Source: Curtobacterium aurantiacum (GTDB lineage: Bacteria > Actinomycetota > Actinomycetes > Actinomycetales > Microbacteriaceae). From it: a DNA stretch of 64,000 bases. How positions within the stretch are numbered: position 1 is the stretch's first letter; the number at the start of each line of letters is the position of its first letter. The stretch is from the NCBI RefSeq assembly GCF_018598555.1, contig NZ_JAHEWN010000001.1:186001-250000 (forward strand), read 5' to 3'. Shown one piece after another: positions 8,341-16,749 of the stretch. The translations under genes were made by a program, and so were the position numbers. The notes below the pieces were generated by a model, which was not told the DNA's origin, searched no databases, and saw nothing but the letters and a program-made list of their open reading frames with translations.

Positions 8341-8807
8341 AGGCCGCGCGGATCGTGCTCGTGGTGATCGGCGTGCTGGTCATCGCGTTCGGGGCGTACG
8401 TGCTCGTGACGTCCGTCAAGCCGAACCGCATCGGCGGGCTCGGGGTGTGGCTGCTCGCGGCGGTGGTGCTGCACGACGCGATCCTGTCACCGTTCGTGGT
8501 CGGTGCCGGGCTGCTGCTGCGACGGGCCGGAGGCGCGTTGCGGGTCTGGGTGCTCGTCGTCGTGCAGGTGGCGATCGTCCTCGGCAGCGTGCTCGCCCTG
8601 GTGGTGCTGCCGGAGATCGTGGCGAAGGACGACGGACCGAAGAACCCCACCGTGCTCCCGTTCGACTACGGCACGCGGCTGCTGCTCGTCGAGGGGGCGC
8701 TGCTCGTCGTCGTGGTGGTGGTGCTCGTGGTCGGGGTGGTGCTCGCGCGTCGCCCGGCCGCTTCGTCCGGTTCGTCTGGTTCGTCCGCGGTGCGCACCAC
8801 TGGTTAA
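8337..8807 (+). CDS. Small four-helix membrane protein of unknown function
   Basis: A 156-residue protein with about four hydrophobic segments (residues 5-25, 38-60, 70-92 and 115-138) and a Ser/Gly-rich tail. I do not recognise a named family. The GTG start overlaps the stop of the molybdoenzyme gene (GTGA), so it is cotranscribed and may be a partner or assembly factor of that enzyme. The 3' end carries three near-identical TTCGTCNGG nonamers that code the Ser-Gly tail. Confidence 0.75.
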   Translation: MKAARIVLVVIGVLVIAFGAYVLVTSVKPNRIGGLGVWLLAAVVLHDAILSPFVVGAGLLLRRAGGALRVWVLVVVQVAIVLGSVLALVVLPEIVAKDDGPKNPTVLPFDYGTRLLLVEGALLVVVVVVLVVGVVLARRPAASSGSSGSSAVRTTG

Positions 8808-8829
8808 AGGGACAACCTTTCGGTATGAT
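8806..8829 (+). promoter_or_regulatory. Inverted repeat and leaderless -10 box before MarR gene
   Basis: AAAGG (8806-8810) and CCTTT (8816-8820) form a short inverted repeat in an AT-rich patch, and the -10 box TATGAT (8824-8829) ends 6 bases before the ATG. A repressor bound at the repeat would block the promoter, as in MarR autoregulation. The operator role is inference. Confidence 0.45.
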
Positions 8830-8835
8830 CAGGTC

Positions 8836-9381
8836 ATGACCGACGAGATCCCGTGGCTCACCCGCGAGCAGCTGCGCGCGTGGATGAAGCTCGTCGCCGT
8901 CATGGAACTCCTGCCGGCGGCGCTCGACCAGCAGCTCCAGCGCGACGCCGACCTGACGCACTTCGACTACATGGTCATCGCGATGCTCTCCGAGACCGAC
9001 ACCCGGACCCTGCGGATGTCGGCGCTCGCCTCGGCCACGAACGCCTCGTTGCCGCGGCTGTCGCACGTGGTGTCCCGACTCGAGAAGCGCGGGCTCGTGA
9101 CCCGGTGCCCGTCGACCTCGGACCGCCGGGCAACCGACGTCCGCCTGACCGACGCAGGCTACGCGACCATCGTCGAGGCGGCCCCGGACCACGTCCGCAC
9201 CGCTCGGCGGGTGGTCATCGACGCGCTCTCCGACGAGCAGGTCGCGCAGCTGGACGGCATCGCGGCGTCGCTCCTGACGCGGCTCGACCCCGAGGGGCGG
9301 TTCGCGGCGCTGACCTACCCGCGCGAGGACGACGACACCGCGATCTGCGAGCAGCGCCTGACGGGTGCGGCGACGGACTGA
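8836..9381 (+). CDS. MarR-family transcriptional regulator
   Basis: A 181-residue winged-helix protein. Residues about 35-110 give the MarR core: HFDYMVIAMLSE, then the recognition helix region TNASLPRLSHVVSRLEKRGL, and the wing with the conserved STSDRRATDVRLTDAG. Such proteins are dimeric repressors released by phenolics, drugs or oxidants. It stands alone between a membrane protein and pheA, so its target is probably itself and distant genes. The ATG follows a TATGAT -10 box by only 6 bases, so the mRNA should be leaderless. Confidence 0.9.
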   Translation: MTDEIPWLTREQLRAWMKLVAVMELLPAALDQQLQRDADLTHFDYMVIAMLSETDTRTLRMSALASATNASLPRLSHVVSRLEKRGLVTRCPSTSDRRATDVRLTDAGYATIVEAAPDHVRTARRVVIDALSDEQVAQLDGIAASLLTRLDPEGRFAALTYPREDDDTAICEQRLTGAATD

Positions 9382-9420
9382 AGCGGGCTGGTGGCTGTGC
9401 CCCTGCAATAGGCTCGCCGC

Positions 9421-10377
9421 ATGACCGACCCCGCCGCGCCGTCCGACACGTACTCCTACCTCGGACCCGCCGGCACCTTCACCGAGGCGGCCCTGAAGCT
9501 CGTCGAAGCCGCCGCCGGCAAGCCCTGGCGGAGCGTCAACAACGTCGGTGAGGCCCTGGACGACGTCATGTCCGGCCGCTCCATCGGCGCCGTCATCGCG
9601 ATCGAGAACAGTGTCGACGGCGGGGTCAGCGCCACCCAGGACGCCCTGGCCCGGATCCCCGGCGTGCGGATCGTGGGGGAGTACCTGGTCCCCGTCGACT
9701 TCGTGCTCGTCGCCCGACCTGGCACCACCCTCGCCGACGTCCGCACCGTGAACGCGCACCCGGTCGCCTACGCGCAGACCCACAACTGGCTCGAGGCGAA
9801 CCTGCCCGGCCACGGCCACATCCCGGCGTCGTCGAACGTCGCCGCGGCGCTCGCCCTGCTCGAGGCGAACCCCACCGCCGACGCAGCCGTCGCGCCGCCC
9901 GGCATCACCGACCACCACGACGTCGTCGTGCTCGCGTCGTCCATCGGCGACAACGCGTCGGCGGTCACCCGGTTCGTGCTCGTGTCGAAGACCCTCGCGC
10001 TCCCCGAGCCGACCGGCGCCGACAAGACGAGCGTCATCGTCGAGCTCCCCGCCGACCACCCGGGCGCCCTGGTGGACATGCTCGAACAGTTCGCGACCCG
10101 GGGCATCAACATGGGGCTGCTGTCGTCACGGCCCATCGGCGACGAGCTCGGTCGCTACCGGTTCGTCATCGACCTCGACGGGCACGTCCGTGACGAGCGG
10201 GTGGCGGACGCGCTGCTCGGCCTGCGCCGGTTCAGCCCGCGCGTGACGTTCCTCGGTTCGTACCCGCGGGCCGACGGCGCCCGCCCCGAGGTTCCGGCGC
10301 GCTACTCGGACGCCGCGTTCGTCGAGGCCCGGGACTGGCTGCGCGCGATCGTGTCGGGGGAGCCCGGCGCGCGGTAG
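9421..10377 (+). CDS. pheA: Prephenate dehydratase
   Basis: A 318-residue single-function enzyme that converts prephenate to phenylpyruvate in phenylalanine synthesis. The catalytic domain has YLGPAGTFTEAAL at the N terminus, IENSVDGGVSATQD, and the active-site TRF motif (SAVTRFVLVSK). The C-terminal ACT domain (residues about 195-270) has GALVDML for allosteric phenylalanine binding, but the usual ESRP motif reads SSRP. TAGGCT ends 6 bases before the ATG, again a leaderless layout. No other aromatic amino acid genes are adjacent. Confidence 0.93.
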   Translation: MTDPAAPSDTYSYLGPAGTFTEAALKLVEAAAGKPWRSVNNVGEALDDVMSGRSIGAVIAIENSVDGGVSATQDALARIPGVRIVGEYLVPVDFVLVARPGTTLADVRTVNAHPVAYAQTHNWLEANLPGHGHIPASSNVAAALALLEANPTADAAVAPPGITDHHDVVVLASSIGDNASAVTRFVLVSKTLALPEPTGADKTSVIVELPADHPGALVDMLEQFATRGINMGLLSSRPIGDELGRYRFVIDLDGHVRDERVADALLGLRRFSPRVTFLGSYPRADGARPEVPARYSDAAFVEARDWLRAIVSGEPGAR

Positions 10378-10408
10378 CGGCGCGGCGGGCCCACCCACCC
10401 GACTCGGC

Positions 10409-11479
10409 TCAGGGCACCTGGCGGGAGCCGTGGCGGTCGTCCGCCGGGTCCGGCACGCGCACGGCGAGGCCCATCGGATCGATGCGCGACCGGAAGGCGA
10501 TGACCTCGCCCACCGGGTCGCCGTCGATCTCGAACTCGTCGGGCCGCTCGAGCCGGGCCGTGAACTCCTGCCCGCGCAGGTAACGCAGGGGGCGTTCCTC
10601 GCGCGACTTCGAGACGATCTTCTTGCCCACCGCGGTCTTGCCCAGGGACGAGCGACGGAACGCCCGCAGGATCCCGTTCTCCCAGAACACCCGCGCGCCG
10701 ATCCGGACCCAGCCGAAGAAGCCGCGGGGACGCATCACGGCGATGTCGAACACCCCGTCGTCGATCTCGGCGTCCGGGAGCAGGATCGCGCCGGCCTGCA
10801 GCATGCCGCAGTTGCCGACGATCAGGGAGTGCGCGCGGAGCGAGTGGGTGCCGTCGTCGTCGAGCTGGTAGCGGAACTCGAACGCGTTGGCGTCGCGCAC
10901 CGAACGGAACAGCGAGTCGACGTAGGCGAGCCAGCCGACCTTCTTCTTCAGCTCGGGCCGGGTGTTCACGAGCATCCGGGCGTCGAGTCCGAGACCCGCC
11001 ATCACCAGGAATCCGAAGCGTTCGCGTTCGCCGCCGGGGCGTTCGACCTTGAGCATGCCGAAGTCGATCTTCCGGTCGTCGCCGTGGAAGATGGTCCGGA
11101 CGCTCGCGGCCAGGTCGTCGAGGGGCAGCTTCATGTTGCGCGCGAGGAGGTTGCCGGTGCCGCTCGGCAGCAGCGCGAGGGTCGAACCGGCCTCATGCAC
11201 GACCTCGGCGACCGCGCGGACCGTGCCGTCGCCACCGGCCGCGGCGACGACGTCGGCACCGGCCTCGATCGCTGCGCGTGCCATGCCGCCGCCCGGGTCC
11301 TCTTCCGAGGTCTCGAACCACAGGGTCTCGGCCCAGCCGGCCTGCTCCTGGTGTTCCTGGACCGTGCGCTTGAGGGTCGGCAGGTGGACCTTGACCGGGT
11401 TGTAGACCACCGCGGCCGTCCGCTGCTCGGTGGGGAGGGCGTCCTGGTCCGCGGGCGCGGTCTCCGAAGGGGTCGACAT
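10409..11479 (-). CDS. Diacylglycerol kinase catalytic-domain lipid kinase
   Basis: A 356-residue soluble lipid kinase of the DgkB/YegS fold. The ATP-binding motif GGDGTVRAV and [11 protein letters not shown] are intact, and the C-terminal domain carries the family pattern [20 protein letters not shown]. It probably phosphorylates diacylglycerol or a related lipid in phospholipid turnover. The ATG at 11479 is used, with TACCGT on the minus strand 6 bases upstream. It is divergent from serS, 55 bases apart, and has no operon partner. Confidence 0.88.
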   Translation of the reverse strand: MSTPSETAPADQDALPTEQRTAAVVYNPVKVHLPTLKRTVQEHQEQAGWAETLWFETSEEDPGGGMARAAIEAGADVVAAAGGDGTVRAVAEVVHEAGSTLALLPSGTGNLLARNMKLPLDDLAASVRTIFHGDDRKIDFGMLKVERPGGERERFGFLVMAGLGLDARMLVNTRPELKKKVGWLAYVDSLFRSVRDANAFEFRYQLDDDGTHSLRAHSLIVGNCGMLQAGAILLPDAEIDDGVFDIAVMRPRGFFGWVRIGARVFWENGILRAFRRSSLGKTAVGKKIVSKSREERPLRYLRGQEFTARLERPDEFEIDGDPVGEVIAFRSRIDPMGLAVRVPDPADDRHGSRQVP

Positions 11480-11521
11480 ACGTCCACGGTACCGATCGAG
11501 GCTGCGTGCGGTTGCCCCGTC

Positions 11522-11527
11522 TAGGAT
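11522..11527 (+). promoter_or_regulatory. -10 box of serS, leaderless type
   Basis: TAGGAT ends 7 bases before the GTG at 11535. It supports that GTG rather than the in-frame ATG that overlaps the box itself. Confidence 0.5.
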
Positions 11528-11534
11528 GGGGCGA

Positions 11535-12800
11535 GTGATCGATCCACAGCTGCTTCGCGACAACCCGGACGTCATCAAGGCTTCACAGCAGGCACGCGGT
11601 GCCTCCGTGTCCGTCGTCGACGAAGCCGTCGCCGCCGATTCCGCCCGCCGCAGCGCGCTCACCTCGTTCGAGTCGCTCCGCGCCGAGCAGAACGCCTTCG
11701 GCAAGACCGTCGCCAAGGCCCCGAAGGACGAGAAGGCCGCGCTCGTGCAGCAGGCCCAGGCCCTCGCCGCAAAGGTGAAGGAGGCGCAGGCCGCCGTCAC
11801 CGCGGCCGAGGACACCTTCAACACCGTCGTCCGCGGCATCCCGAACGTCGTGCTCCCCGGGGTGCCCGAGGGCGGCGAGGACGACTTCGTCACGCTCCGC
11901 ACCGTCGGCACCAAGCCCGAGTTCGACTTCGAGCCGAAGGACCACGCCGACCTCGGCGAGCACCTCGGCATCATCGACATCCCGCGTGGCGTGAAGGTCT
12001 CCGGATCACGCTTCTACTTCCTGCGTGGCATGGGTGCCCGGCTCGAGATCGCGCTGATGTCGCTCGGGCTCGACCGTGCGATCGCCGCCGGCTTCGAGCC
12101 GCTCATCACCCCGACGCTCGTCCGCCCCGAGACGATGGCCGGCACCGGGTTCCTCGGTGAGCACGCGGCCGAGGTCTACCGGCTCGAGGCCGACGACCTG
12201 TACCTGACGGGCACGAGCGAGGTCGCCCTCGCCGGGTTCCACGCCGACGAGATCCTGCCGCTCGAGGAAGGCCAGGCCCACCGCTACGCCGGCTGGTCGA
12301 CCTGCTACCGGCGTGAGGCCGGTTCGGCGGGCAAGGACAACCGCGGCATCCTCCGCGTGCACCAGTTCAACAAGCTCGAGATGTTCGCCTACGTCAACCC
12401 GGACCAGGCCGAGGCCGAGCACGAGCGCCTCGTCGCCCACCAGGAGCAGATGCTCCAGGACCTCGGACTCCACTACCGCGTGATCGACGTCGCCGCCGGC
12501 GACCTCGGCACGAGCGCGGCGAAGAAGTACGACATCGAGGCCTGGGTCCCGACGCAGGGCACGTTCCGCGAGCTCACCTCGACATCGAACTGCACGACCT
12601 ACCAGGCCCGCCGCCTCGACATCCGGTACCGCACCGAGAGCGGCAAGACCGCCCCGGTCGCCACCCTCAACGGCACGCTCGCCACCACCCGCTGGATCGT
12701 CGCGATCCTCGAGACGCACCAGCAGGCCGACGGATCCGTCGTCGTGCCCGAGGTGCTGCGCCCCTACCTCGGCGGCGTCGAGGTGATCGAGCCCCGATGA
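11535..12800 (+). CDS. serS: Seryl-tRNA synthetase
   Basis: A 421-residue class II synthetase that charges tRNA-Ser. The start [15 protein letters not shown] is the conserved SerRS N terminus. Residues about 30-100 form the antiparallel coiled-coil arm that reads the long variable arm of tRNA-Ser. Motif 2 is [20 protein letters not shown] and motif 3 is [20 protein letters not shown] at 11535 is preceded by a -10 box only 7 bases away. A HAD phosphatase gene overlaps its stop by 4 bases, and a tRNA-Ser(UGA) gene follows 1 kb downstream. Confidence 0.96.
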   Translation: MIDPQLLRDNPDVIKASQQARGASVSVVDEAVAADSARRSALTSFESLRAEQNAFGKTVAKAPKDEKAALVQQAQALAAKVKEAQAAVTAAEDTFNTVVRGIPNVVLPGVPEGGEDDFVTLRTVGTKPEFDFEPKDHADLGEHLGIIDIPRGVKVSGSRFYFLRGMGARLEIALMSLGLDRAIAAGFEPLITPTLVRPETMAGTGFLGEHAAEVYRLEADDLYLTGTSEVALAGFHADEILPLEEGQAHRYAGWSTCYRREAGSAGKDNRGILRVHQFNKLEMFAYVNPDQAEAEHERLVAHQEQMLQDLGLHYRVIDVAAGDLGTSAAKKYDIEAWVPTQGTFRELTSTSNCTTYQARRLDIRYRTESGKTAPVATLNGTLATTRWIVAILETHQQADGSVVVPEVLRPYLGGVEVIEPR

Positions 12801-13660
12801 GCACCCAGGGACGGTTCGTGGACGGCACCTCGCAGAGTGCGGGCACTGACGCGCCCGCCCGCACCAAGCGCTGGCTCGTCGCGCTCGACATCGACGGCAC
12901 CACCATGCGCGAGGACGGTGTCATCACCGAGGCGGTGGTCGCCGCCGTGCGCGACGCCGAGGCCGCCGGGCACGAGGTCATGCTCTCCACCGGTCGCAGC
13001 GAGGGCATGACCGTGCCCCTGCTCGAGACCCTCGGCATCCGTCCGAAGTACCTGGTGTGCGCGAACGGAGCGCTCATCCTGGCCCGCCGCGCCGACGGCT
13101 CCTACGTGCGCGAACACGTCGAGCGGTTCGACCCGTCCGAGGTGCTGCAGACCATCCACGGAGCGCTCGAGAACGCCGCCTTCGGGGTCGAGGACGAGAC
13201 CGGCCACTTCCTGCTGTCCGGCAACTTCCCCGACGACACGATGACCGTCGCGGGCGAGCACGTGCCGTTCGAGCGGCTGCTCGGCGTCGAGGCCACCCGT
13301 GTCGTCGTCATCTCGCCCGGTCACGACACCGAGGACTTCCTGCAGATCGTCGAGCAGATGGGCCTGCACAAGGTCTCGTACTCCGTCGGCTGGACGTCGT
13401 GGCTCGACATCGCTCCCGAGGGCGTGACGAAGGCCACCGCGATGGAGCGTGTGCGCGAGTGGCTCGACATCCCGCGATCCCGCGTCTTCGCCGCGGGTGA
13501 TGGCCGCAACGACATCGACATGCTCCGCTGGGCCTCGACCTCCGGTCGCGGCGTCGTCATGGGCCAGGCGCCCGACGACGTCGTCGACGCCGGCAACGAG
13601 CTCACCGGCGGCATCACCGACGACGGCCTGGCAGCGGCGCTCGACTCCCTGCCCCGTTAG
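12797..13660 (+). CDS. HAD-family phosphatase (Cof-like, type IIB)
   Basis: A 287-residue haloacid-dehalogenase hydrolase. Motif I is [11 protein letters not shown], with the nucleophile Asp and the acid/base Asp two residues on. Motif II lies in MLSTGRSEG, and the C-terminal motif [10 protein letters not shown] binds Mg2+. The large cap between them marks the Cof/SupH type, which dephosphorylates sugar phosphates, FMN or other small metabolites. Its ATG overlaps the serS stop (ATGA), so it is translated with serS, an arrangement I recall as common in actinobacteria. The substrate is unknown. Confidence 0.9.
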   Translation: MSTQGRFVDGTSQSAGTDAPARTKRWLVALDIDGTTMREDGVITEAVVAAVRDAEAAGHEVMLSTGRSEGMTVPLLETLGIRPKYLVCANGALILARRADGSYVREHVERFDPSEVLQTIHGALENAAFGVEDETGHFLLSGNFPDDTMTVAGEHVPFERLLGVEATRVVVISPGHDTEDFLQIVEQMGLHKVSYSVGWTSWLDIAPEGVTKATAMERVREWLDIPRSRVFAAGDGRNDIDMLRWASTSGRGVVMGQAPDDVVDAGNELTGGITDDGLAAALDSLPR

Positions 13661-13681
13661 TCCGCGCTCGCGCGCACCCCT

Positions 13682-13738
13682 GCCTGGAGGCCCGGGTAGA
13701 CTTCCCGGGACGCGATCACGTCTCGCCACGTGGTCGCG
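13682..13738 (+). repeat. CCTGGAGGC-type intergenic element (left half) plus hairpins
   Basis: GCCTGGAGGC (13682-13691) is the left end of the palindrome family found throughout the window. Here the right end is missing. It is followed by a CCCGGG/CCCGGG stem (13691-13709) and a CGCGATCACGT / ACGTGGTCGCG hairpin with one G-T pair (13711-13738). It probably ends transcription of the HAD gene and lies just before tRNA-Ser. Confidence 0.6.
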
Positions 13739-13743
13739 TCACT

Positions 13744-13828
13744 GGAGGGTTGTCCGAGCGGCCGATGGAGCCTGTCTTGAAAACAGGTGGGCAGAGATGT
13801 CTCGTGGGTTCGAATCCCACACCCTCCG
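13744..13828 (+). tRNA. tRNA-Ser, anticodon TGA
   Basis: An 85-base type II tRNA. The acceptor stem GGAGGGT pairs with ACCCTCC, the anticodon loop is CTTGAAA with anticodon TGA, there is a long variable arm, and the T arm is GTGGGTTCGAATCCCAC. The discriminator is G and no CCA is encoded. A GNAT gene starts two bases after its 3' end. Confidence 0.97.
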
Positions 13829-13830
13829 CG

Positions 13831-14361
13831 ATGGACACACGGTTGCGCCCACTCCGCCTCGACGACGCGGCCGTCCTGGCTGCGGTCATCAGCGCGAACG
13901 CCGAGTTCCTGCGACCGTGGGAGCCGGCCCGAGCGCCGTCGTACTACACGGAGTCCGGCCAGCGGGACGTCATCACGCAGGCTCTCGCCGCGCAGCGTGC
14001 CGGCAACGCGGTGCCGTTCGTCATCGAGTCGACCGACGGGGAACTCCTCGGCCGCATCACGCTGAGCGGCGTCACGCGCGGCGCCCTGCAGTCGTGCGCG
14101 ATGGGCTACTGGATCCGCGCCGACCGCACGCGCCAGGGGCACGCGTCCCGTGCGGTGCGAGCCGCTGCGGCCCACGCCTTCGACGGGCTCCGCCTGCACC
14201 GCGTGCAGGCCGAGACCCTGCCCGAGAACGTCGGCTCGCAGCGCGCACTCGAGTCGGCCGGCTTCACCCGGTACGGCTTCGCGCCGGAGTACATCAAGAT
14301 CGACGGGGTCTGGCGCGACCATGTCATGTTCCAGCTCCTCGCGCCGACGTCGGCCCCGTGA
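13831..14361 (+). CDS. GNAT N-acetyltransferase, RimJ/RimL type
   Basis: A 176-residue acetyltransferase. The N terminus TRLRPLRLDDAAVLAAV is the standard GNAT beginning, the acetyl-CoA loop is RADRTRQGHASRAV, and AETLPENVGSQRALESAGF is the RimJ/RimL motif. Family members acetylate N termini of ribosomal proteins, or small amines and drugs; the target here is unknown. The ATG lies only two bases after the tRNA-Ser 3' end with no room for a ribosome-binding site. A GrpB-family gene starts at its stop codon. Confidence 0.88.
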   Translation: MDTRLRPLRLDDAAVLAAVISANAEFLRPWEPARAPSYYTESGQRDVITQALAAQRAGNAVPFVIESTDGELLGRITLSGVTRGALQSCAMGYWIRADRTRQGHASRAVRAAAAHAFDGLRLHRVQAETLPENVGSQRALESAGFTRYGFAPEYIKIDGVWRDHVMFQLLAPTSAP

Positions 14362-14921
14362 TCGAGGTTGTCGAGTACCGACCGACCTGGCCCGAGCGGT
14401 TCCGGCAACTGCACGGTGCGTACGCCGCTGCGCTCGAGGCCGCCGACGTGCCGTTCCGGAGCATCGAGCACGTGGGCAGCACGTCCGTGCCGGGCCTGGC
14501 GGCGAAGCCCGTGCTCGACGTCGACGTCGTGGTGGACGCGTCCGACGTCCCCGCTGCAGTGGCGGCACTGGCGACGATCGGCTTCGAGCCGCGCGGTGAA
14601 CTGGGGGTCCCGGGGCGACAGACGTTCCAGGCTCCGGAGCGCTTCGCCCCGACGAACACCTACGTCGTCGCAGCCGGGTCGCTCGCTCTGCGGAACCACC
14701 TCGCCGTCCGCGACGTGCTGCGTGCCGACCCGGTGCTGCGTGACGAGTACGCCGCCGTGAAACGCCGTGCGGCCACCGAGGCCGAGGACATGGACGACTA
14801 CATCGAGCGCAAGAGCGACGTGCTGGGCCGGATCCTGCATGCCGGCGGCCTGTCCGACGACGAGCGCGCCGCCATCACCGCCACGAATCGTCGGATCACC
14901 GACCGCGGCGCGGGCGGCTGA
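14358..14921 (+). CDS. GrpB family protein (UPF0157, nucleotidyltransferase fold)
   Basis: A 187-residue protein of the GrpB/UPF0157 family, which has a minimal nucleotidyltransferase fold. It starts with VVEYRPTWPERFRQL. The core is IEHVGSTSVPGLAAKPVLDVDVVV, where GSTSVPG and the DVD acidic pair match the nucleotide and metal site. Later residues include NHLAVRDVLRADP and AEDMDDYIERK. The cellular role of the family is not established. The GTG start overlaps the preceding GNAT stop by 4 bases, so the two are coupled and may both depend on read-through from the tRNA gene. Confidence 0.88.
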   Translation: MIEVVEYRPTWPERFRQLHGAYAAALEAADVPFRSIEHVGSTSVPGLAAKPVLDVDVVVDASDVPAAVAALATIGFEPRGELGVPGRQTFQAPERFAPTNTYVVAAGSLALRNHLAVRDVLRADPVLRDEYAAVKRRAATEAEDMDDYIERKSDVLGRILHAGGLSDDERAAITATNRRITDRGAGG

Positions 14922-14933
14922 CCGGCGACGCGC

Positions 14934-15329
14934 TCACGGCTGGAACGGTTGTGGCGTGACGACGACCTGGCCGCCGGTGAGCAGCAGCGACAGTCCGAGT
15001 CCGATGAGCGAATCCCCGAGGAGCACGATGACGCCCAGCGCGGCCGCAGAACCCATGGAGCGTCTGGCCCGAGCGGCGAGGGTGACCAGCACGGCCAGGC
15101 CGACGACGTGGGCGATGAGCAGCGGGATCCCGCCGAGCGAGAGGACGGCTGCGTTCGGCCAGGATCGGTCGTGCGCGGTCCCGCGGGCGTCTTCGTCGGA
15201 TGCGAGGTAGAGCCACATCCACGAGCCCCACGCCGGGAGGACGCCGAGCGCCGCGGTGGCCCAGAACGCGCAGATCCGCCTCGCCGATGTCCACCCCGTG
15301 CGCCGCTCTGACGTTGCGCCCGCTGTCAT
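14934..15329 (-). CDS. Small membrane protein of unknown function
   Basis: A 131-residue protein with three clear hydrophobic stretches (residues about 20-42, 62-88 and 95-118) and a polar N terminus. I recognise no family. It lies alone, convergent with the GrpB gene (12 bases) and downstream of a strong hairpin that separates it from the SDR gene. It may be a DUF-type membrane protein specific to Microbacteriaceae. Confidence 0.65.
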   Translation of the reverse strand: MTAGATSERRTGWTSARRICAFWATAALGVLPAWGSWMWLYLASDEDARGTAHDRSWPNAAVLSLGGIPLLIAHVVGLAVLVTLAARARRSMGSAAALGVIVLLGDSLIGLGLSLLLTGGQVVVTPQPFQP

Positions 15330-15374
15330 CGGCTCAGGGTACAGGCAGAGGAGCGAGTAGCAGGACGAGGCGAC

Positions 15375-15422
15375 TGACGGTTCTGGTTCACGAACCCGGG
15401 TGTTCGTGAACCAGAACCGTCA
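15375..15422 (-). terminator. Perfect 21-bp hairpin with 6-base loop
   Basis: TGACGGTTCTGGTTCACGAA plus C (15375-15395) is the exact reverse complement of 15402-15422, around the loop CCGGGT. It lies 21 bases downstream of the SDR stop and is not followed by a T run. The inner part GTTCACGAAC / GTTCGTGAAC nearly reads the same in both arms. It is probably a terminator, or a mobile palindrome acting as one. Confidence 0.7.
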
Positions 15423-15443
15423 CCGTCCCGACGAGGACAGGTC

Positions 15444-16139
15444 TCAGGCGCTGGCGAGCATCGGGTAGAGCGCGGTGAGCGGGGCGCTCAGACCGGCACG
15501 GACGTCGCGGCTGACCTGGTCGGCGAGGACCTCGTGCTCGCCGGCTTCGACAGCGTCCCAGATCGACCGGACGATGTCGGCGGGGTCGGACTTCTCGACG
15601 TCGAGGTCGGCGATCATGCCCGTGTCGGTGTAGCCGAGGTGGGCGCCGACGACCTGGGTGCCCTGGGGTGCGAGCTCGAGGCGCAGGGAGTTCGTGATCG
15701 ACCAGAACGCGGCCTTCGACGCCGAGTACGCGCCGGCGAGGGCGACCCAGCTCAGGGCGGAGTGCACGTCGATCAGCGCACCGTTGGCGATCGAGGGGGC
15801 GAAGGCCTTGGCGACGCGGAGTGCACCGAAGACGTTGGTGGCGAAGATGCGCTCGACCTCCTCGACGGAGACGTCGACGAGCGGGTCGGAGCCGGCGATC
15901 CCGGCGTTGTTCACGACGATGGTCACGTCGGCTGCGGTGCGGGCCGCGGCGTCGACGCTCTCCTGGCTCGTGACGTCGAGGGTGAGCGGGACGATGCGCT
16001 CGTCGTCCCAGGTACGCGGGTTGCGGGCGGTCGCGTAGACCTTCGTGGCGCCACGCTCCAGGGCCTGGCGGACGAACTCGGCGCCGAGGCCGCCGTTCGC
16101 TCCGGTGACGAGGACGACGGCGTTGGTGAGGTCGGTCAT
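15444..16139 (-). CDS. Short-chain dehydrogenase/reductase (SDR)
   Basis: A 231-residue NAD(P)-dependent oxidoreductase. It has the cofactor motif VTGANGGLGAEF, the NNAGIAG motif, and catalytic Ser and Tyr-x-x-x-Lys (HSALSW, then YSASK). The length suits a classical SDR. The ATG at 16139 has GGAG five bases upstream. It is divergent from an HxlR regulator across an 84-base gap that carries two direct repeats. The SDR-HxlR pairing is common and suggests induction by a reactive carbonyl or quinone, with the SDR as a detoxifying enzyme (inference). Confidence 0.9.
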   Translation of the reverse strand: MTDLTNAVVLVTGANGGLGAEFVRQALERGATKVYATARNPRTWDDERIVPLTLDVTSQESVDAAARTAADVTIVVNNAGIAGSDPLVDVSVEEVERIFATNVFGALRVAKAFAPSIANGALIDVHSALSWVALAGAYSASKAAFWSITNSLRLELAPQGTQVVGAHLGYTDTGMIADLDVEKSDPADIVRSIWDAVEAGEHEVLADQVSRDVRAGLSAPLTALYPMLASA

Positions 16140-16167
16140 GAGTGCTCCAGACGAGAGAAGTTGAGTA

Positions 16168-16207
16168 CGGAATCCGAACCTAGCACGTTGTGTCCGGAAA
16201 TCGAACC
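16168..16207. promoter_or_regulatory. Direct repeat, likely HxlR operator
   Basis: CGGAATCCGAACC (16168-16180) and CGGAAATCGAACC (16195-16207) are near-identical and spaced 27 bases apart in the divergent SDR/HxlR gap. The second overlaps the region just before the hxlR -10 box TAGGAT (16212-16217). The operator role is inference. Confidence 0.45.
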
Positions 16208-16223
16208 CAGCTAGGATGAACAC

Positions 16224-16679
16224 ATGCTCGGCATCCTCGGCGGCGACGAGCGCTGCCCCATCGCACGCTCCCTCGACGTCCTCGGCGAGAAGTGGACGCT
16301 CATGATCGTCCGCGATGCCGTCGGCGGCTCGACCCGCTTCAGTCAGTTCCAGCAGAGCCTCGGCGTCCCGCGCGAGGTCCTGACCGCACGGCTGGCCTCA
16401 CTCGTCGACGGGGGAGTGCTCGAGCGCACGACCTACAAGCCCGAGGGGGCACGTGCCCGCGAGGAGTACGTCCTGACCGACGCCGGCCGCGACCTGTCGC
16501 TCGTGCTGCTCGCCCTCGGCGGCTGGGCCGACCGGCACCGCCCGTCCGAGCGGCCGTCGGACCTGCGGTTCGTCGACGCCGAGAGCGGCGAGGCGGTCGA
16601 GGCCGCCGCAGTGACGATGGATGCGCAGCAGCGCATCCCGACCGCGCGCCTCCGCGCCGTCATGGCGCCGGCGTCCTGA
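16224..16679 (+). CDS. HxlR-family transcriptional regulator
   Basis: A 151-residue winged-helix protein. CPIARSLDVLGEKWTLMIVRD with Cys11, split across the family start, is the HxlR signature, followed by RFSQFQQSLGVPREVLTARL and the wing REEYVLTDAGR. In HypR and QorR-type members, the N-terminal Cys senses quinones or disulfide stress. It is divergent from the SDR gene, which is its likely target. TAGGAT ends 6 bases before the ATG, so the mRNA should be leaderless. Confidence 0.9.
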   Translation: MLGILGGDERCPIARSLDVLGEKWTLMIVRDAVGGSTRFSQFQQSLGVPREVLTARLASLVDGGVLERTTYKPEGARAREEYVLTDAGRDLSLVLLALGGWADRHRPSERPSDLRFVDAESGEAVEAAAVTMDAQQRIPTARLRAVMAPAS

Positions 16680-16699
16680 ACGCGACCGGCTGACGGACA

Positions 16700-16735
16700 G
16701 GAGGCCCATCGCGGCCCCGCCCCGTGCCTCCAGGC
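16700..16735. repeat. CCTGGAGGC-type intergenic palindrome
   Basis: GGAGGC (16700-16705) and GCCTCCAGGC (16726-16735) frame a GC-rich core between the convergent ends of hxlR and the LacI gene. It is a degenerate member of the family and a likely bidirectional terminator. Confidence 0.55.
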
Positions 16736-16749
16736 CGTCGGTGGGTGCG

